A stretch of 33,140 bases of DNA from Giesbergeria sp. (GTDB taxonomy: Bacteria > Pseudomonadota > Gammaproteobacteria > Burkholderiales > Burkholderiaceae_C), in assembly GCF_028686475.1 (NCBI RefSeq), contig NZ_JAQUCA010000029.1:1-33140 (forward strand), written 5' to 3'. A program made the translations under genes and the position numbers. This document shows positions 8,217 through 17,152 of this stretch, in pieces. The notes under the pieces were generated by a model that did not search any database, was not told where the DNA came from, and worked only from the letters and a program-made list of their open reading frames with translations. Within the stretch, counting starts at the first letter, position 1, and every line of letters starts with the position of its first letter.

Positions 8217-9262
8217 GCAAAGCTTTGCGCCTGTCAGAAAAATGGTTTCACCGGGGTTTGTGGTTGGTGGCTTTGGTATTTGCCAGCTTTTTAATTGGCT
8301 TGGGCGGCACGCTGGTGGGTGATTTGCCCAAGGTAGAAGCGCGCTTGCAGTTGGATGATTTTTTAGACCGCGCCGCCGCCCAACAGTTGCGCGAGCAGCT
8401 CAAAGCCGCGCGCAACGCCGAACAAGAAGCCCAATCCGCCTTAGAACAAGCCCAGTTGCAACGCCACAAAGCGCGCGGCGAAGTCCAAGCCACGCGCGAG
8501 AGCCTGCAAAGCTGGCTGGCTACGCGCAGCGTCACCCAGCGCGCCGAGCATGACCCGGAAGTGCTGATTCGCACCCAAGCCTTGGATTTGCTCAAACAAG
8601 CCGAACGCCAAGCCCAGCGCGACGAGGAGGCGCAACAACAAGCTGCTTTGGATGCGCGCCAACAAGCCAGTGCTACCCAGCAACGCCTGAGCCAGCTAGA
8701 AGCCCAAGGCTACGAGCAACTGCGCGCCGAGCAGCGCAAAGTCGAGTTGCGCGTGTTCCTCTACCGTTTGGCCCTGACGCTGCCGCTGTTGGTGTTGGCC
8801 GGTTGGCTGTTTGTGCGTCAACGCCAAAGCACCTACTGGCCGTTTGTCTGGGGCTTTATCTTGTTTGCCCTGTTTGCGTTTTTTGTCGAGCTGGTGCCCT
8901 ACTTGCCCAGCTATGGCGGTTATGTGCGCTATGTGGTGGGCATCGCCATGACTGTGTTGGTGGGGCGTTATGCCATTTTGGCGCTCAACCGCTACTTAGA
9001 ACGGCAAAAACAGGCCGAAGCCCTGCCCGATGCCCAACGGCGCGAAGAACTGAGCTACGACGTGGCCCTGACCCGGCTGGCCAAGGGCGTATGCCCCGGC
9101 TGCGAGCGCGCAGTGGACTTGAAAGACGAGCAAATTGACTTTTGCCCGCACTGCGGCATTGGCTTGTTTGACCACTGCGGGCCGTGCCAAACGCGCAAAA
9201 GCGCCTTTGCACGTTTTTGCCACCACTGTGGCACGGCGGCCCGCAACGGGAGCGCGGCTTAG
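8213..9262 (+). CDS. Membrane protein with coiled coil and C-terminal zinc ribbons
   Basis: A 349-residue protein, start overlapping the DUF2145 stop by 4 nt (ATGA) with AGGAGA upstream. Order: one N-terminal membrane helix ([20 protein letters not shown]), a long Gln/Ala-rich coiled coil (about 50-185, probably periplasmic), three membrane helices (about 190-275), and a cytoplasmic tail with two cysteine-rich knuckles: CPGC...CPHC (about 303-324) and CGPC...CHHC (about 330-345), likely zinc ribbons. Family function is unknown. The tight operon suggests it forms a membrane assembly with the two exported proteins. Its end overlaps the MCP gene end by 4 nt on the opposite strand. Confidence 0.85.
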   Translation: MSKALRLSEKWFHRGLWLVALVFASFLIGLGGTLVGDLPKVEARLQLDDFLDRAAAQQLREQLKAARNAEQEAQSALEQAQLQRHKARGEVQATRESLQSWLATRSVTQRAEHDPEVLIRTQALDLLKQAERQAQRDEEAQQQAALDARQQASATQQRLSQLEAQGYEQLRAEQRKVELRVFLYRLALTLPLLVLAGWLFVRQRQSTYWPFVWGFILFALFAFFVELVPYLPSYGGYVRYVVGIAMTVLVGRYAILALNRYLERQKQAEALPDAQRREELSYDVALTRLAKGVCPGCERAVDLKDEQIDFCPHCGIGLFDHCGPCQTRKSAFARFCHHCGTAARNGSAA

Positions 9263-11022
9263 AAATGCTCCCAATCGTCGTCGTTTTGCTTGCTGTGGTG
9301 GGCCAAAGCTTGGGGCGGGGCCGCCACTCGGGGCGCTGCACGCGCTGCTACTTTGGGGGCGGAAGACGCTGCCGAACGCTGGGGCAGCGCAGGCGCACGG
9401 CGCGGCGCGGGCGCAGGGCTAGAAGCGGACCGTTGAGAGGCGGCGCGCTGCTCATGTTGGCCCAGCTTGAATACCGCCACCGCTTGCACCAATTGCTGCG
9501 CTTGGGCGTTCAAACTGTCGGCGGCAGCAGCAGACTCTTCGACCAAAGCGGCATTTTGCTGCGTTACTTGGTCTAGTTGGGCCACTGCTGCACTGATTTG
9601 GCCAATACCCGAAGTTTGCTCGACCGTGGAAGCGCTGATTTCGGAAATCAAATCGGTGACGCGCTGCACCTCGCGCACAATGTCTTGCATGGTTTGGCCT
9701 GCGGCATCGACCAGCTTGCCACCGGCTTCTACCTTATCGACACTGTTGCCAATCAGCACTTTAATTTCTTTGGCCGCTTCGGCACTGCGCCCAGCTAGGC
9801 TACGCACTTCGGAAGCCACCACGGCAAAACCCCGGCCTTGCTCGCCTGCACGCGCGGCCTCGACCGCTGCGTTCAGCGCCAAAATGTTGGTTTGGAAGGC
9901 GATACCGTCAATCACGGCGATGATGTCGGCAATTTTGCGCGAAGCCTCGTTAATCTCGCCCATCGTCGTGACCACTTCAGTCATCACTTGACCGCCCCGG
10001 TGCGCGGTTTGGCTGGCGCTGCTGGACAGCTGTGTGGCTTGGCGTGCGGTGTCGGCATTGGTTTGCACGGTGCTGGCAATTTCCTCCATCGAGGCCGCTG
10101 TTTGCTCTAGGTTGCTGGCTTGCTGTTCGGTGCGCTGCGACAGGTCTGCCGTGCCGCTAGAGATTTGTCCGGCGCCGGTGGCAATGCTGTCGCTGCTGGC
10201 GCGCACTGTGCCCACAATGTGGCGCAAAGACTCTTGCATTTCGTGCATGGCCCGCACCACGCTGCCGGGGGCGGCGCGGCTGTCGTCAATGCTGGTGCTT
10301 AAATCACCAGCGGCAATGGCACGGGCTGTCTCGGCCACGGCATCAGGCTCGCCACCGAGTTGGAACGTCAAGCTGCGCGTAATCAGGCTGCCAATCGTTA
10401 CGCCCGCCAGCAGGCCCATCACGGTCAGGGCTATCAGCAAGTTGCGGATGTTGGCGTAAATAGCATCGGTTTCCTCGTTCAGGGTTTTGGCGTTGTTGCT
10501 TTTACGTTTGACCAGTTGCGTCATCAAGTTGCTCAACTTGTCGGCTGCTGGTGTGCCCAGCGTAAAAAGCTGTTGCGTGGAACCCGTCAGCACGGGCAAT
10601 GGCTCGGCACGCAAGGTGGCGGCCATTTGTTGGGCAATCACTTCGTAGGCTTGCAGCGCGTTGCGCGTTTCGTTCAGCTCGGCCAAGCCCTGTGTTGTGT
10701 AAAAATTTTTGTCGGCCTGTGCTAATTCAGCCTGGGACTCATCCAGGCGCGTTTGCATTCTTTGTAGGTGGCTGCTTCTGTCTTGCTCGGTGCTGGAGAG
10801 CATGGCGCTACGCAGGGAGCGCGTGGCCTCAACCATTGCCAAGTTGGCGCGCGCGATGCGCTCGGCACCCAGCATTTCGGCCTCGTACATCTGCGTCGCC
10901 ATATTGCTCAGCTGGCCTGTTTTGAGAATACCCAGCACACCAATCGCCGTGCCAATCAGCGCGACGGTCAAGAAGCCAAGCAAGAGTTTGGAACCTACCT
11001 TCATCCGTTTAAACCAGTCCAT
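9259..11022 (-). CDS. Methyl-accepting chemotaxis protein
   Basis: Transmembrane chemoreceptor of 587 residues controlling CheA. TM1 (about 11-33) and TM2 (about 188-212) flank a helical periplasmic sensor domain of four-helix-bundle type. A HAMP domain follows ([20 protein letters not shown]), then the cytoplasmic methylation helices and the highly conserved hairpin tip [20 protein letters not shown]. After an Ala/Pro/Ser-rich flexible linker, the protein ends DWEHF, matching the x-aromatic-x-x-aromatic tether that recruits CheR and CheB. The ligand cannot be told from sequence. No other che genes are in the window. Confidence 0.96.
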   Translation of the reverse strand: MDWFKRMKVGSKLLLGFLTVALIGTAIGVLGILKTGQLSNMATQMYEAEMLGAERIARANLAMVEATRSLRSAMLSSTEQDRSSHLQRMQTRLDESQAELAQADKNFYTTQGLAELNETRNALQAYEVIAQQMAATLRAEPLPVLTGSTQQLFTLGTPAADKLSNLMTQLVKRKSNNAKTLNEETDAIYANIRNLLIALTVMGLLAGVTIGSLITRSLTFQLGGEPDAVAETARAIAAGDLSTSIDDSRAAPGSVVRAMHEMQESLRHIVGTVRASSDSIATGAGQISSGTADLSQRTEQQASNLEQTAASMEEIASTVQTNADTARQATQLSSSASQTAHRGGQVMTEVVTTMGEINEASRKIADIIAVIDGIAFQTNILALNAAVEAARAGEQGRGFAVVASEVRSLAGRSAEAAKEIKVLIGNSVDKVEAGGKLVDAAGQTMQDIVREVQRVTDLISEISASTVEQTSGIGQISAAVAQLDQVTQQNAALVEESAAAADSLNAQAQQLVQAVAVFKLGQHEQRAASQRSASSPAPAPRRAPALPQRSAASSAPKVAARAAPRVAAPPQALAHHSKQNDDDWEHF

Positions 11023-11121
11023 ATTTTTCTTTCGTTGGTTTGCAGAGCGCGCAATCAGTGATCAGGCAAACACTCCATTTATTGGCTTATTTTTTTAGCC
11101 TAGTATGGCCAATCGGTTAAA

Positions 11122-11460
11122 TCATCGCCCCCAAATGACTTCATGCTCTTCGGCCAGCGAGCGGCGCAGCATTTCTAATAGCGGTGTAGCCCGCTGGTGC
11201 AGGTGTACGGTGTTGCGCTCTAGCAATTCGGCTTCGGCTTCGTCTAAGCCTGTGGCGTGGTGGTGGACGCGTGCATGGGCGCATTGCTGCTCATCCAAAC
11301 TCACGGCCGCTTGCAAGGCTTCAATGGCAGCGGGCAGCTGCTCTAGGGTAATAATGCCTTGAGGCTCAGGGTCTTTACCAATGATGTGCAAGATGCGGTG
11401 TGCGTGCGGCTCTAGCAAAATCAAATCAGCAGCAGCGCGGGTTTTAAACTTGTACAGCAT
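11122..11460 (-). CDS. DUF1840 family protein
   Basis: A 112-residue cytoplasmic protein. MLYKFKTRAAADLILLEPHA at the N-terminus, the GIITLEQLPAAIEALQ block and the C-terminal LLEMLRRSLAEEHEVIWG match DUF1840, a small family typical of Betaproteobacteria with unknown role. ATG 11460 has AAGGA 5 nt upstream; the longer reading from 11481 lacks one. It is divergent from the PHA-system gene with about 120 bp between them. Confidence 0.85.
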   Translation of the reverse strand: MLYKFKTRAAADLILLEPHAHRILHIIGKDPEPQGIITLEQLPAAIEALQAAVSLDEQQCAHARVHHHATGLDEAEAELLERNTVHLHQRATPLLEMLRRSLAEEHEVIWGR

Positions 11461-11580
11461 AAAAATCCTTGTTAAAAGCAATAGCCAGGCAGCACCTAGG
11501 CACTCCTACTGGGGTGTAGCATAGACTCGATTGTGCAGTGCCTGCGAATAACACCATAGTTCCGTACACTCTGGGCGCTT

Positions 11581-11889
11581 ATGTCTGCCATTCATATCCA
11601 CCGCCCCCACCAATTGGGCCTCATTCAGGCCCGTGATATTGCCCGCCAATGGGCCAGCAAAGCCGAACGCAAGTTCGATTTGCGCTGCCATTACCTCAGC
11701 GGCGAGAGCCAAGACACAGTGCGTTTTGAACGCGCAGGCATCCAAGGCACTTTGCAGGTACGCGCCGACCAGTTTGAACTGGCGGCACAGCTGGGCTTTT
11801 TGTTCAGCGCCTTTGCACCGCGCATCGAGGCCGAGATTGCCGCCCAATTTGACAGTCTGTTGCACGCCCACAGCACACAAGCGGCCTGA
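11581..11889 (+). CDS. Polyhydroxyalkanoic acid system family protein
   Basis: A 102-residue protein resembling the PHA granule/regulation family (TIGR02610-like): N-terminal IHIHRPHQLGLIQARDIARQ, a central FDLRCHYLSGESQDTVRFER strand region, and a C-terminal helix FLFSAFAPRIEAEIAAQFDSLL. These proteins accompany polyhydroxyalkanoate genes but their activity is not established. Together with the phaM-like gene at 4815 it indicates PHB storage. No strong ribosome-binding site is seen before ATG 11581. Confidence 0.8.
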   Translation: MSAIHIHRPHQLGLIQARDIARQWASKAERKFDLRCHYLSGESQDTVRFERAGIQGTLQVRADQFELAAQLGFLFSAFAPRIEAEIAAQFDSLLHAHSTQAA

Positions 11890-11912
11890 ACCGCCTTGGC
11901 CCCAAGCGCCCC

Positions 11913-13115
11913 TTAGCGTGGCTGGGCCAACCACTGTTGGGCCAGCTGCACCCAGTAGGTGGCCCCCAAGGGAATTACGGCATCGTTAAAGTCGTAACTC
12001 GGGTTGTGCAAAGTGCAAGGGCCGCCGCCGTGGTCGATGTCGCGGTGCTGGCCGCTGCCATTGGCAATAAAGCAATAGGCCCCCGGTTTGGCTTGCAGCA
12101 TAAAAGCGAAGTCCTCGGCCCCCATCGTTGGCTCTTGCGGCAGCACTTTGTCTGCGCCCAAAATATCGACCATGACGCTGCGGGCAAAGGCGGCCTCGGC
12201 TGCTGCATTGATGGTGGGCGGGTAGTTGCGCTCAAACTCAAAAGTGCAAGTGGCTTCGTGGGCGGCGCAAGTGTGTTCGGCCACTTGGCGCATCCGGCGC
12301 TCTATCAGGTCCAGCACCTCCAGGCTAAAGGTTCGCACCGTGCCTTGTAGCTCGCACACATCGGGTACCACGTTGGTGGCCTCGCCGGTGTGAATCATGG
12401 TGACCGAAATCACCCCCGCATCCACCGGCTTTTTATTGCGCGTGATGATGGTTTGAAACCCCTGCACCATCTGGCAAGCTATTGGCACGGGGTCGATGCT
12501 GGTGTGCGGCATGGCGGCATGGCCGCCTTTACCACGAATGGTAATTTTGAACTCGTTGGAGGAGGCCATCACCGGCCCAGCACTGACGGCCATCGTGCCC
12601 TCTGGCATCCCTGGCCAGTTGTGCATACCAAACACCGCCTCCATCGGGAACTGGCTAAACAAGCCCTCGCGCACCATTTCGCGCGCACCACCACCGCCTT
12701 CTTCGGCGGGCTGAAAAATCAGATAAACCGTGCCAGCAAAATCGCGTTGCTCAGCCAAGCAACGTGCGGCGGCCAACAACATGGCCGTGTGACCATCGTG
12801 GCCGCAGGCGTGCATTTTGCCGGGGTGGCGGCTGGTGTGGGCGAACTGGTTGTGCTCTTGCATCGGCAAGGCATCCATATCGGCGCGCAAACCCACTGCC
12901 CGGCCACAGGCCCCACCATCGCGCCCGTGGACTACCCCTATCACGCCGGTCTTGCCCAAGCCACGATGTACCGTAATCCCCCAAGCGCTGAGTTGTTGCG
13001 CCACCAAATCGGCAGTGCGCCACTCCTCAAAGCACAGTTCGGGGTGGGCGTGGATGTCGCGGCGCAAAGCGGCTATCTCTGGGGCTTGGGCCACGATGGA
13101 ATCAATCAGCTGCAT
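11913..13115 (-). CDS. M20-family amidohydrolase (hippurate/aminoacylase type)
   Basis: A 400-residue zinc-dependent hydrolase of the M20D group, which cleaves N-acyl amino acids such as hippurate or related amides in the cytosol. Metal and catalytic residues are in place: ACGHDGH (Cys104, His106, His109), the EE pair of PAEEGGGG (138-139), His165 in MHNWPG, and a C-terminal HNPSYDFND. The lid domain contains GKGGHAAMPH. ATG 13115 is preceded by GAGGAG; a longer form from 13139 is less likely. It lies 47 bp downstream of yqhD on the same strand, so co-transcription is possible. The exact substrate is not decidable. Confidence 0.93.
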   Translation of the reverse strand: MQLIDSIVAQAPEIAALRRDIHAHPELCFEEWRTADLVAQQLSAWGITVHRGLGKTGVIGVVHGRDGGACGRAVGLRADMDALPMQEHNQFAHTSRHPGKMHACGHDGHTAMLLAAARCLAEQRDFAGTVYLIFQPAEEGGGGAREMVREGLFSQFPMEAVFGMHNWPGMPEGTMAVSAGPVMASSNEFKITIRGKGGHAAMPHTSIDPVPIACQMVQGFQTIITRNKKPVDAGVISVTMIHTGEATNVVPDVCELQGTVRTFSLEVLDLIERRMRQVAEHTCAAHEATCTFEFERNYPPTINAAAEAAFARSVMVDILGADKVLPQEPTMGAEDFAFMLQAKPGAYCFIANGSGQHRDIDHGGGPCTLHNPSYDFNDAVIPLGATYWVQLAQQWLAQPR

Positions 13116-13162
13116 AGAAAAAACTCCTCGGTTGGGCACAGTCTAGCGGGCTGGGCCAAACT

Positions 13163-14326
13163 TTACAGGGCAGCTTGCAAGATGCGGCGGCTGATGTCGG
13201 GGGTGATGTCGCGCCGCTCGCCCAGCTTGACCATGCCATGCGCTTGCAATTGGGCCACCAAGCCGTCGATAGATTCGGCCCCAACACCATAGGCCGACAA
13301 CTGCGTGGCAATGCCCATGCGCTCGAAAAAGTCGCGGGTGCGGGCAATCGCGGCATCGATGCGCTCGTCGTCGGTGCCAGTGCGAATCTCCCAAATGCGC
13401 TCGGCGTATTGCAGCAATTTTTCACGTTTGGCGGTGCGGCGCTCGTGCAGCAGTGCGGGCAAGACGATGGCCAAGGTGCGCGCATGGTCGATGTTGAAGG
13501 TGACGGTCAGTTCGTGGCCAATCATGTGTGTAGCCCAATCTTGCGGCACACCCGCACCCACGACCCCATTCAAGGCCATCGTGGCAGCCCACATCAGATT
13601 GGCCCGGTCTGCATACACCGGCTCGGGAGCAGACAACAAACGCGGCCCCACTTCAATCAGGGTATGCAAAATGCCTTCGGCCCAGCGGTCTTGCACCAAG
13701 GCTTGCACCGGGTAGGTCAGGTATTGCTCTACCGTATGCACAAAGGCATCCACCACCCCATTGGCCAATTGTTGTGGCGGCAGGGTGTAGGTTTTGGTCG
13801 GGTCTAACACTGAGAACTGCGGATAGCAATGCACGCTGCCAAACACCAGTTTGGCCGCCAAGGATTTGCGCGTAATGACGGCACCGCTGTTCATCTCGGA
13901 GCCGGTGGCGGGCAAGGTCAAGACCGTGCCAAAGGGCAGGGCCTGCAGGATGTTGCGCCCGCGTTGCTCCAAAATTGCCCAAGGGTCTGCCTCGGTAAAG
14001 GGCACAGCCGCCACAATGAATTTGACGGCATCAATCACCGAGCCGCCCCCTACGGCCAGCACAAAATCAAAACCGCCAGCGCGGATTTGCTCCACCGCTT
14101 GCATCGCGGTTTCGTAAGTAGGATTGGGTTCAATGCCACTAAAAGTGGCGTGCTGGCGCTGGCCTAAGGCGGCGCGCACTTCGGCCAACGTGCCGGTTTT
14201 TTCGGCACTGCTGCCGCCCACCACAATCAACACTTTGGCTTGGGCAGGAACCAAGTTGGCCAAGTCGGCAATGCGGCCCTGACCAAAGGCGATGCGCGTG
14301 GGGTTGTGAAAATCAAAATTCAGCAT
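13163..14326 (-). CDS. yqhD: NADPH-dependent aldehyde reductase / Fe-type alcohol dehydrogenase YqhD
   Basis: Reduces toxic short-chain aldehydes (lipid-peroxidation products, methylglyoxal, furfural) with NADPH. The 387 residues equal the length of E. coli YqhD and align along the whole protein as I recall it. Visible landmarks are GIEPNPTYET, the cofactor loop VGGGSVID (92-99), LPATGSEMNSGAVI, and metal ligands Asp193 and His197 (NGVVDAFVHT), His267 and His281. ATG 14326 has GGAG 5 nt upstream. In E. coli the gene answers to the AraC-type YqhC; no such regulator is adjacent here. M20 amidohydrolase follows 47 bp downstream. Confidence 0.95.
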   Translation of the reverse strand: MLNFDFHNPTRIAFGQGRIADLANLVPAQAKVLIVVGGSSAEKTGTLAEVRAALGQRQHATFSGIEPNPTYETAMQAVEQIRAGGFDFVLAVGGGSVIDAVKFIVAAVPFTEADPWAILEQRGRNILQALPFGTVLTLPATGSEMNSGAVITRKSLAAKLVFGSVHCYPQFSVLDPTKTYTLPPQQLANGVVDAFVHTVEQYLTYPVQALVQDRWAEGILHTLIEVGPRLLSAPEPVYADRANLMWAATMALNGVVGAGVPQDWATHMIGHELTVTFNIDHARTLAIVLPALLHERRTAKREKLLQYAERIWEIRTGTDDERIDAAIARTRDFFERMGIATQLSAYGVGAESIDGLVAQLQAHGMVKLGERRDITPDISRRILQAAL

Positions 14327-14434
14327 AAAAACTCCGGTGCAGGACAAAAAGCCAGATTACCGCGCGACTGCGGCAGCTGCACACCGCTGCCCAGACAGCC
14401 CTACAAGCCACACAAGCATCTGCTGGATGGCGCT

Positions 14435-15466
14435 TCAGGCAGCTTGGGCGGTTTCGGCGGTATCTTCTGGGGCCAAGAGGCTTAATGCGAGCGTACCAAA
14501 CAGGCTGTGGCCATCTCGGGCTTTCATCTCGGCACACAGGCTGTCATGGGCGCGCAAAAACGGGGTGCGTGCGCGCCCATGTTGCAAGGTTTCTATGGCC
14601 CGCTTATCGGCAATGCTGCATGCGCCTTGTGGCCACTCGGGTTCTCCTTGGGCATTAGGGCCACTGGCATGGCTGACCAAACCACTGCCCAACACCGCAC
14701 CCGCCTGCCAAGCATGGTGTTTGCAGCCTTGGGCCAACAATTGGCCAAAGTGAAAGTGCATAGACGGCCCGGTATCGCACAGACCCATTTTGCGGCCATT
14801 GCACAGCACTTGCAGCGTGAGATGCACGCGCCCCTCTTGCCAAGCGGGGCCTAATTCGTCGGGAGTCACGCTGACGGGGCTGCAAGCGATAGCTAACCCG
14901 CCGCTTTCGGCAGCTGCCGCAGCACCTGCACGTCCAGATGGCACCCGCACCACCGTGCCAGTGAGCATCAGCAAGCGCACCGCCGCCAAGGCCCGCGCCG
15001 GGCTGCTGCTACGCGGGATGTCGCCCGTTATCACCGCCAACCCGGTTTGCACATCGACACCTTGGGCATCGGCGGGCAACACCAAAGGCTGGGCGGGGCC
15101 TAAAAAAGCATCGCCGTAGCCAGCGCGCAAGCGCGGCACACTGGCGGCATCGGCGGGCAAGGCTTGCTGCTGCAACTGGCATTGGCGCTCTGTGGCGGCT
15201 AAATAAGCGCTGGCTTGCGTCCAGTGGTAGGCGCGAGGCAGCGGGGCCAGGCATTGGCGCGGGTCAAACGGAAACGGATGCGCGGCCTTGCCGGTATTGA
15301 GTTGCACATACAGCGCTTGCAACTGCGGGGCCAGAAAATCCCAATCGTCTAGTACCTGCTGCAAGCAGCTGGCAATACCCGTCGCATAATGGGCCAAGCC
15401 CAAATCGCGCGCGACCACCACCAACTGCCCATCGCGTGAACCATCTTGGTATGTGGCAAGCTTCAT
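14435..15466 (-). CDS. Fumarylacetoacetate hydrolase-fold protein, probably inactive
   Basis: A 343-residue protein of the FAH family (bacterial two-domain type). The N-terminus MKLATYQDGSRDGQLVVVARD and the later SPVSVTPDELGPAW, AGAVLGSGLVS and GHSLFGTLALSLL are clear family signatures. Active members bind Mg/Ca through two Glu of a DFExE motif and an Asp in NDVS. Here the first reads VDVQTGLAVITGD (137-149; Gln140 and Gly142 replace Glu) and the second reads TGTVV (169-173; Thr171 replaces Asp). The lysine normally before SPV is also missing. The frame is intact, so this looks like a pseudoenzyme rather than a decayed gene. Its start is only 17 bp from the divergent DUF3108 start. Confidence 0.85.
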   Translation of the reverse strand: MKLATYQDGSRDGQLVVVARDLGLAHYATGIASCLQQVLDDWDFLAPQLQALYVQLNTGKAAHPFPFDPRQCLAPLPRAYHWTQASAYLAATERQCQLQQQALPADAASVPRLRAGYGDAFLGPAQPLVLPADAQGVDVQTGLAVITGDIPRSSSPARALAAVRLLMLTGTVVRVPSGRAGAAAAAESGGLAIACSPVSVTPDELGPAWQEGRVHLTLQVLCNGRKMGLCDTGPSMHFHFGQLLAQGCKHHAWQAGAVLGSGLVSHASGPNAQGEPEWPQGACSIADKRAIETLQHGRARTPFLRAHDSLCAEMKARDGHSLFGTLALSLLAPEDTAETAQAA

Positions 15467-15483
15467 GGCAAACTGGTAATTCT

Positions 15484-16719
15484 ATGAGTTCTTCGCCCAC
15501 ACCCTCTGCTTTGGCCGTTCGCCCTCCCTTGCTCTGGATTAGCGCCGGTGTGCTGGTAGCCCATGCGCTGGCATTGCAAGCCATGCCCTTGGGCGCGCAC
15601 CACAGCAGTGCTGCGCTGCCGTTGGTGTTTCAAACCCGCACGATTAGCCCACCAGCGCCAGCAGCCGCACCAGTACCAGCGCCAGCCGATGTAGTGCCTG
15701 CCACCACAGCACCAACGGCAAGCCCCGCCATTAAACTGGGGCCAGCAAAACGTGCCATCCAGCAAGCCCACCCCAGCGCAGCCACCACAGGTGCCATAAC
15801 AGCCACAGCTGCCACACCCGAATCCTTCGTCCCGCCCCCTGACAACGCGCCCGTGTTCAGCACCAGCCTGAGCGCAGAACAGCCGACCCAGCCCACCACC
15901 GAACCTCCCCCCAGCGCAGCAACGCCGACCGACCTTGCAGCAGCAACACCAGCACCAGAAGCCGAGGCAGAAACCGTGGCGGCGCTCTCGGGCCAAGAAA
16001 TCCTGTTGGCCGCCGCAGACGCTAACCCCCGCCCACGCCAGCGCAACAACAAAGCCACCGGCCCGGCACCGGTCCACATCCCACCCCCACAGCGGCTAGA
16101 ATTTGATGTGGTGGGCCAAGCCAAAAAATTTCAATACCGGGCCAACGCCGAGCTACTTTGGCAGCACGATGGCCAACACTACCAAGCGCGCCAAGAGATT
16201 AAAGTGCTGTTGCTGGGTTCACGCACCCAAAGCAGCCAAGGCAACCTCACCGCGCAAGGGCTGCAACCACTGCAATTTACCGACCGCTCACGGCGCGAAC
16301 AAACCGCCCAGTTTGACCACGCCGCAGGCATGGTGCGCTTTACCCCCCCCGATACCCCCGCCGAGCCACTGCTGCCCGGTATGCAAGACCGCCTCAGCGT
16401 TTTCATCCAACTGGGCGCGCTACTGGCCGCCGCCCCGGAGCGCTACCCCCAAGGCAGCCAAATACAAATTGCCACCGTAGGCGGGCGCAACGCCAGCCGC
16501 TGGACCTTCCGCATCGAAGGCCCCGAAACCCTGACCTTGCCCGATGGCCCACTGGCTACGCTGAAACTACAACGCTTGCCGCGCGATGCCCAAGACGAAG
16601 AGCAACAAGCGCAACTCTGGCTGGCCCCCAGTTTGGCTTATCTGCCCGCGCGCATCCGCCTGACGCAAAACCAAGGCGATTTTGTCGATTTGCAGCTGCA
16701 CAGCCACAGCGCGCCCTAA
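15484..16719 (+). CDS. DUF3108 protein with membrane anchor and Pro/Ala-rich linker
   Basis: A 411-residue protein. One N-terminal hydrophobic helix (PLLWISAGVLVAHALALQAM, about 14-34) probably anchors it in the inner membrane. About 140 residues of Pro/Ala/Thr-rich low-complexity linker follow (50-190), of the type that spans periplasm in TonB-like proteins. The C-terminal 220 residues form the DUF3108 domain (RLEFDVVGQAKKFQYRANAELLW to VDLQLHSHSA). Role unknown; an envelope function is inferred. Starts at 15451 (ATG) or 15436 (GTG) are also possible and would overlap the divergent FAH-like gene. No good ribosome-binding site is seen at 15484. Confidence 0.85.
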   Translation: MSSSPTPSALAVRPPLLWISAGVLVAHALALQAMPLGAHHSSAALPLVFQTRTISPPAPAAAPVPAPADVVPATTAPTASPAIKLGPAKRAIQQAHPSAATTGAITATAATPESFVPPPDNAPVFSTSLSAEQPTQPTTEPPPSAATPTDLAAATPAPEAEAETVAALSGQEILLAAADANPRPRQRNNKATGPAPVHIPPPQRLEFDVVGQAKKFQYRANAELLWQHDGQHYQARQEIKVLLLGSRTQSSQGNLTAQGLQPLQFTDRSRREQTAQFDHAAGMVRFTPPDTPAEPLLPGMQDRLSVFIQLGALLAAAPERYPQGSQIQIATVGGRNASRWTFRIEGPETLTLPDGPLATLKLQRLPRDAQDEEQQAQLWLAPSLAYLPARIRLTQNQGDFVDLQLHSHSAP

Positions 16720-16808
16720 AAGCCCTTGAACTATGCAGCAATGTTGTTATCTAGGATGATAGTGACAAGACACAAACACCGCCCCGCCCTAGCCGATTGG
16801 AAAACGCC

Positions 16809-17108
16809 ATGCACATGCTCTACGACTCAGAATCCTTTGTGGTGGTTCATATGCTGGCCGACAGCCTAGACCCCACCGCTGCCCCCCCAACAGAGGGCCA
16901 AGCCCCTGCCGCACCCCGGCTGGCACGGCATGGCTTTGAAATTGTCGATAAACGCTCGGGCAAAGAGGTCTATCTGGATGGCTCGTGGGCCGAGATGTTC
17001 CAGCAGCAAATTTTGGCTTGGCAACGCAACACCCCCACGCAAGAAGAAGTCGAAGCAGCGCTAGACCGCTACACCGGCTTGGCGCAAAACCCCGTCATCG
17101 TGCATTGA
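16809..17108 (+). CDS. DUF3567 family protein
   Basis: A 99-residue cytoplasmic protein. MHMLYDSESFVVVHMLAD at the start, HGFEIVDKRSGKEVYLDGSW and AEMFQQQILAWQRNTPTQEEVEA are the conserved blocks of DUF3567, a short family confined largely to Betaproteobacteria. Function unknown. ATG 16809 is chosen because the family begins there; a TTG 12 nt upstream is in frame. A weak promoter-like pair (TTGAAC at 16726 with TATCTA 16 nt further) lies in the preceding gap. Confidence 0.85.
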   Translation: MHMLYDSESFVVVHMLADSLDPTAAPPTEGQAPAAPRLARHGFEIVDKRSGKEVYLDGSWAEMFQQQILAWQRNTPTQEEVEAALDRYTGLAQNPVIVH

Positions 17109-17152
17109 GCCACCCGCTGGGCAGCGGTGCTGCTGTGGGCAGAATGTAAGCC

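Noticed and set aside
9259-9262. 4-nt convergent overlap of the zinc-ribbon and MCP genes as a special regulatory site
   Set aside because: Short tail-to-tail overlaps are common in compact genomes (another, 14 nt, joins DUF445 and purU), and no structure marks this one.
14435-15466. Pseudogene call for the FAH-like gene
   Set aside because: The frame is intact with normal length and conserved scaffold motifs; only the active-site residues are changed, so a pseudoenzyme is the better description.
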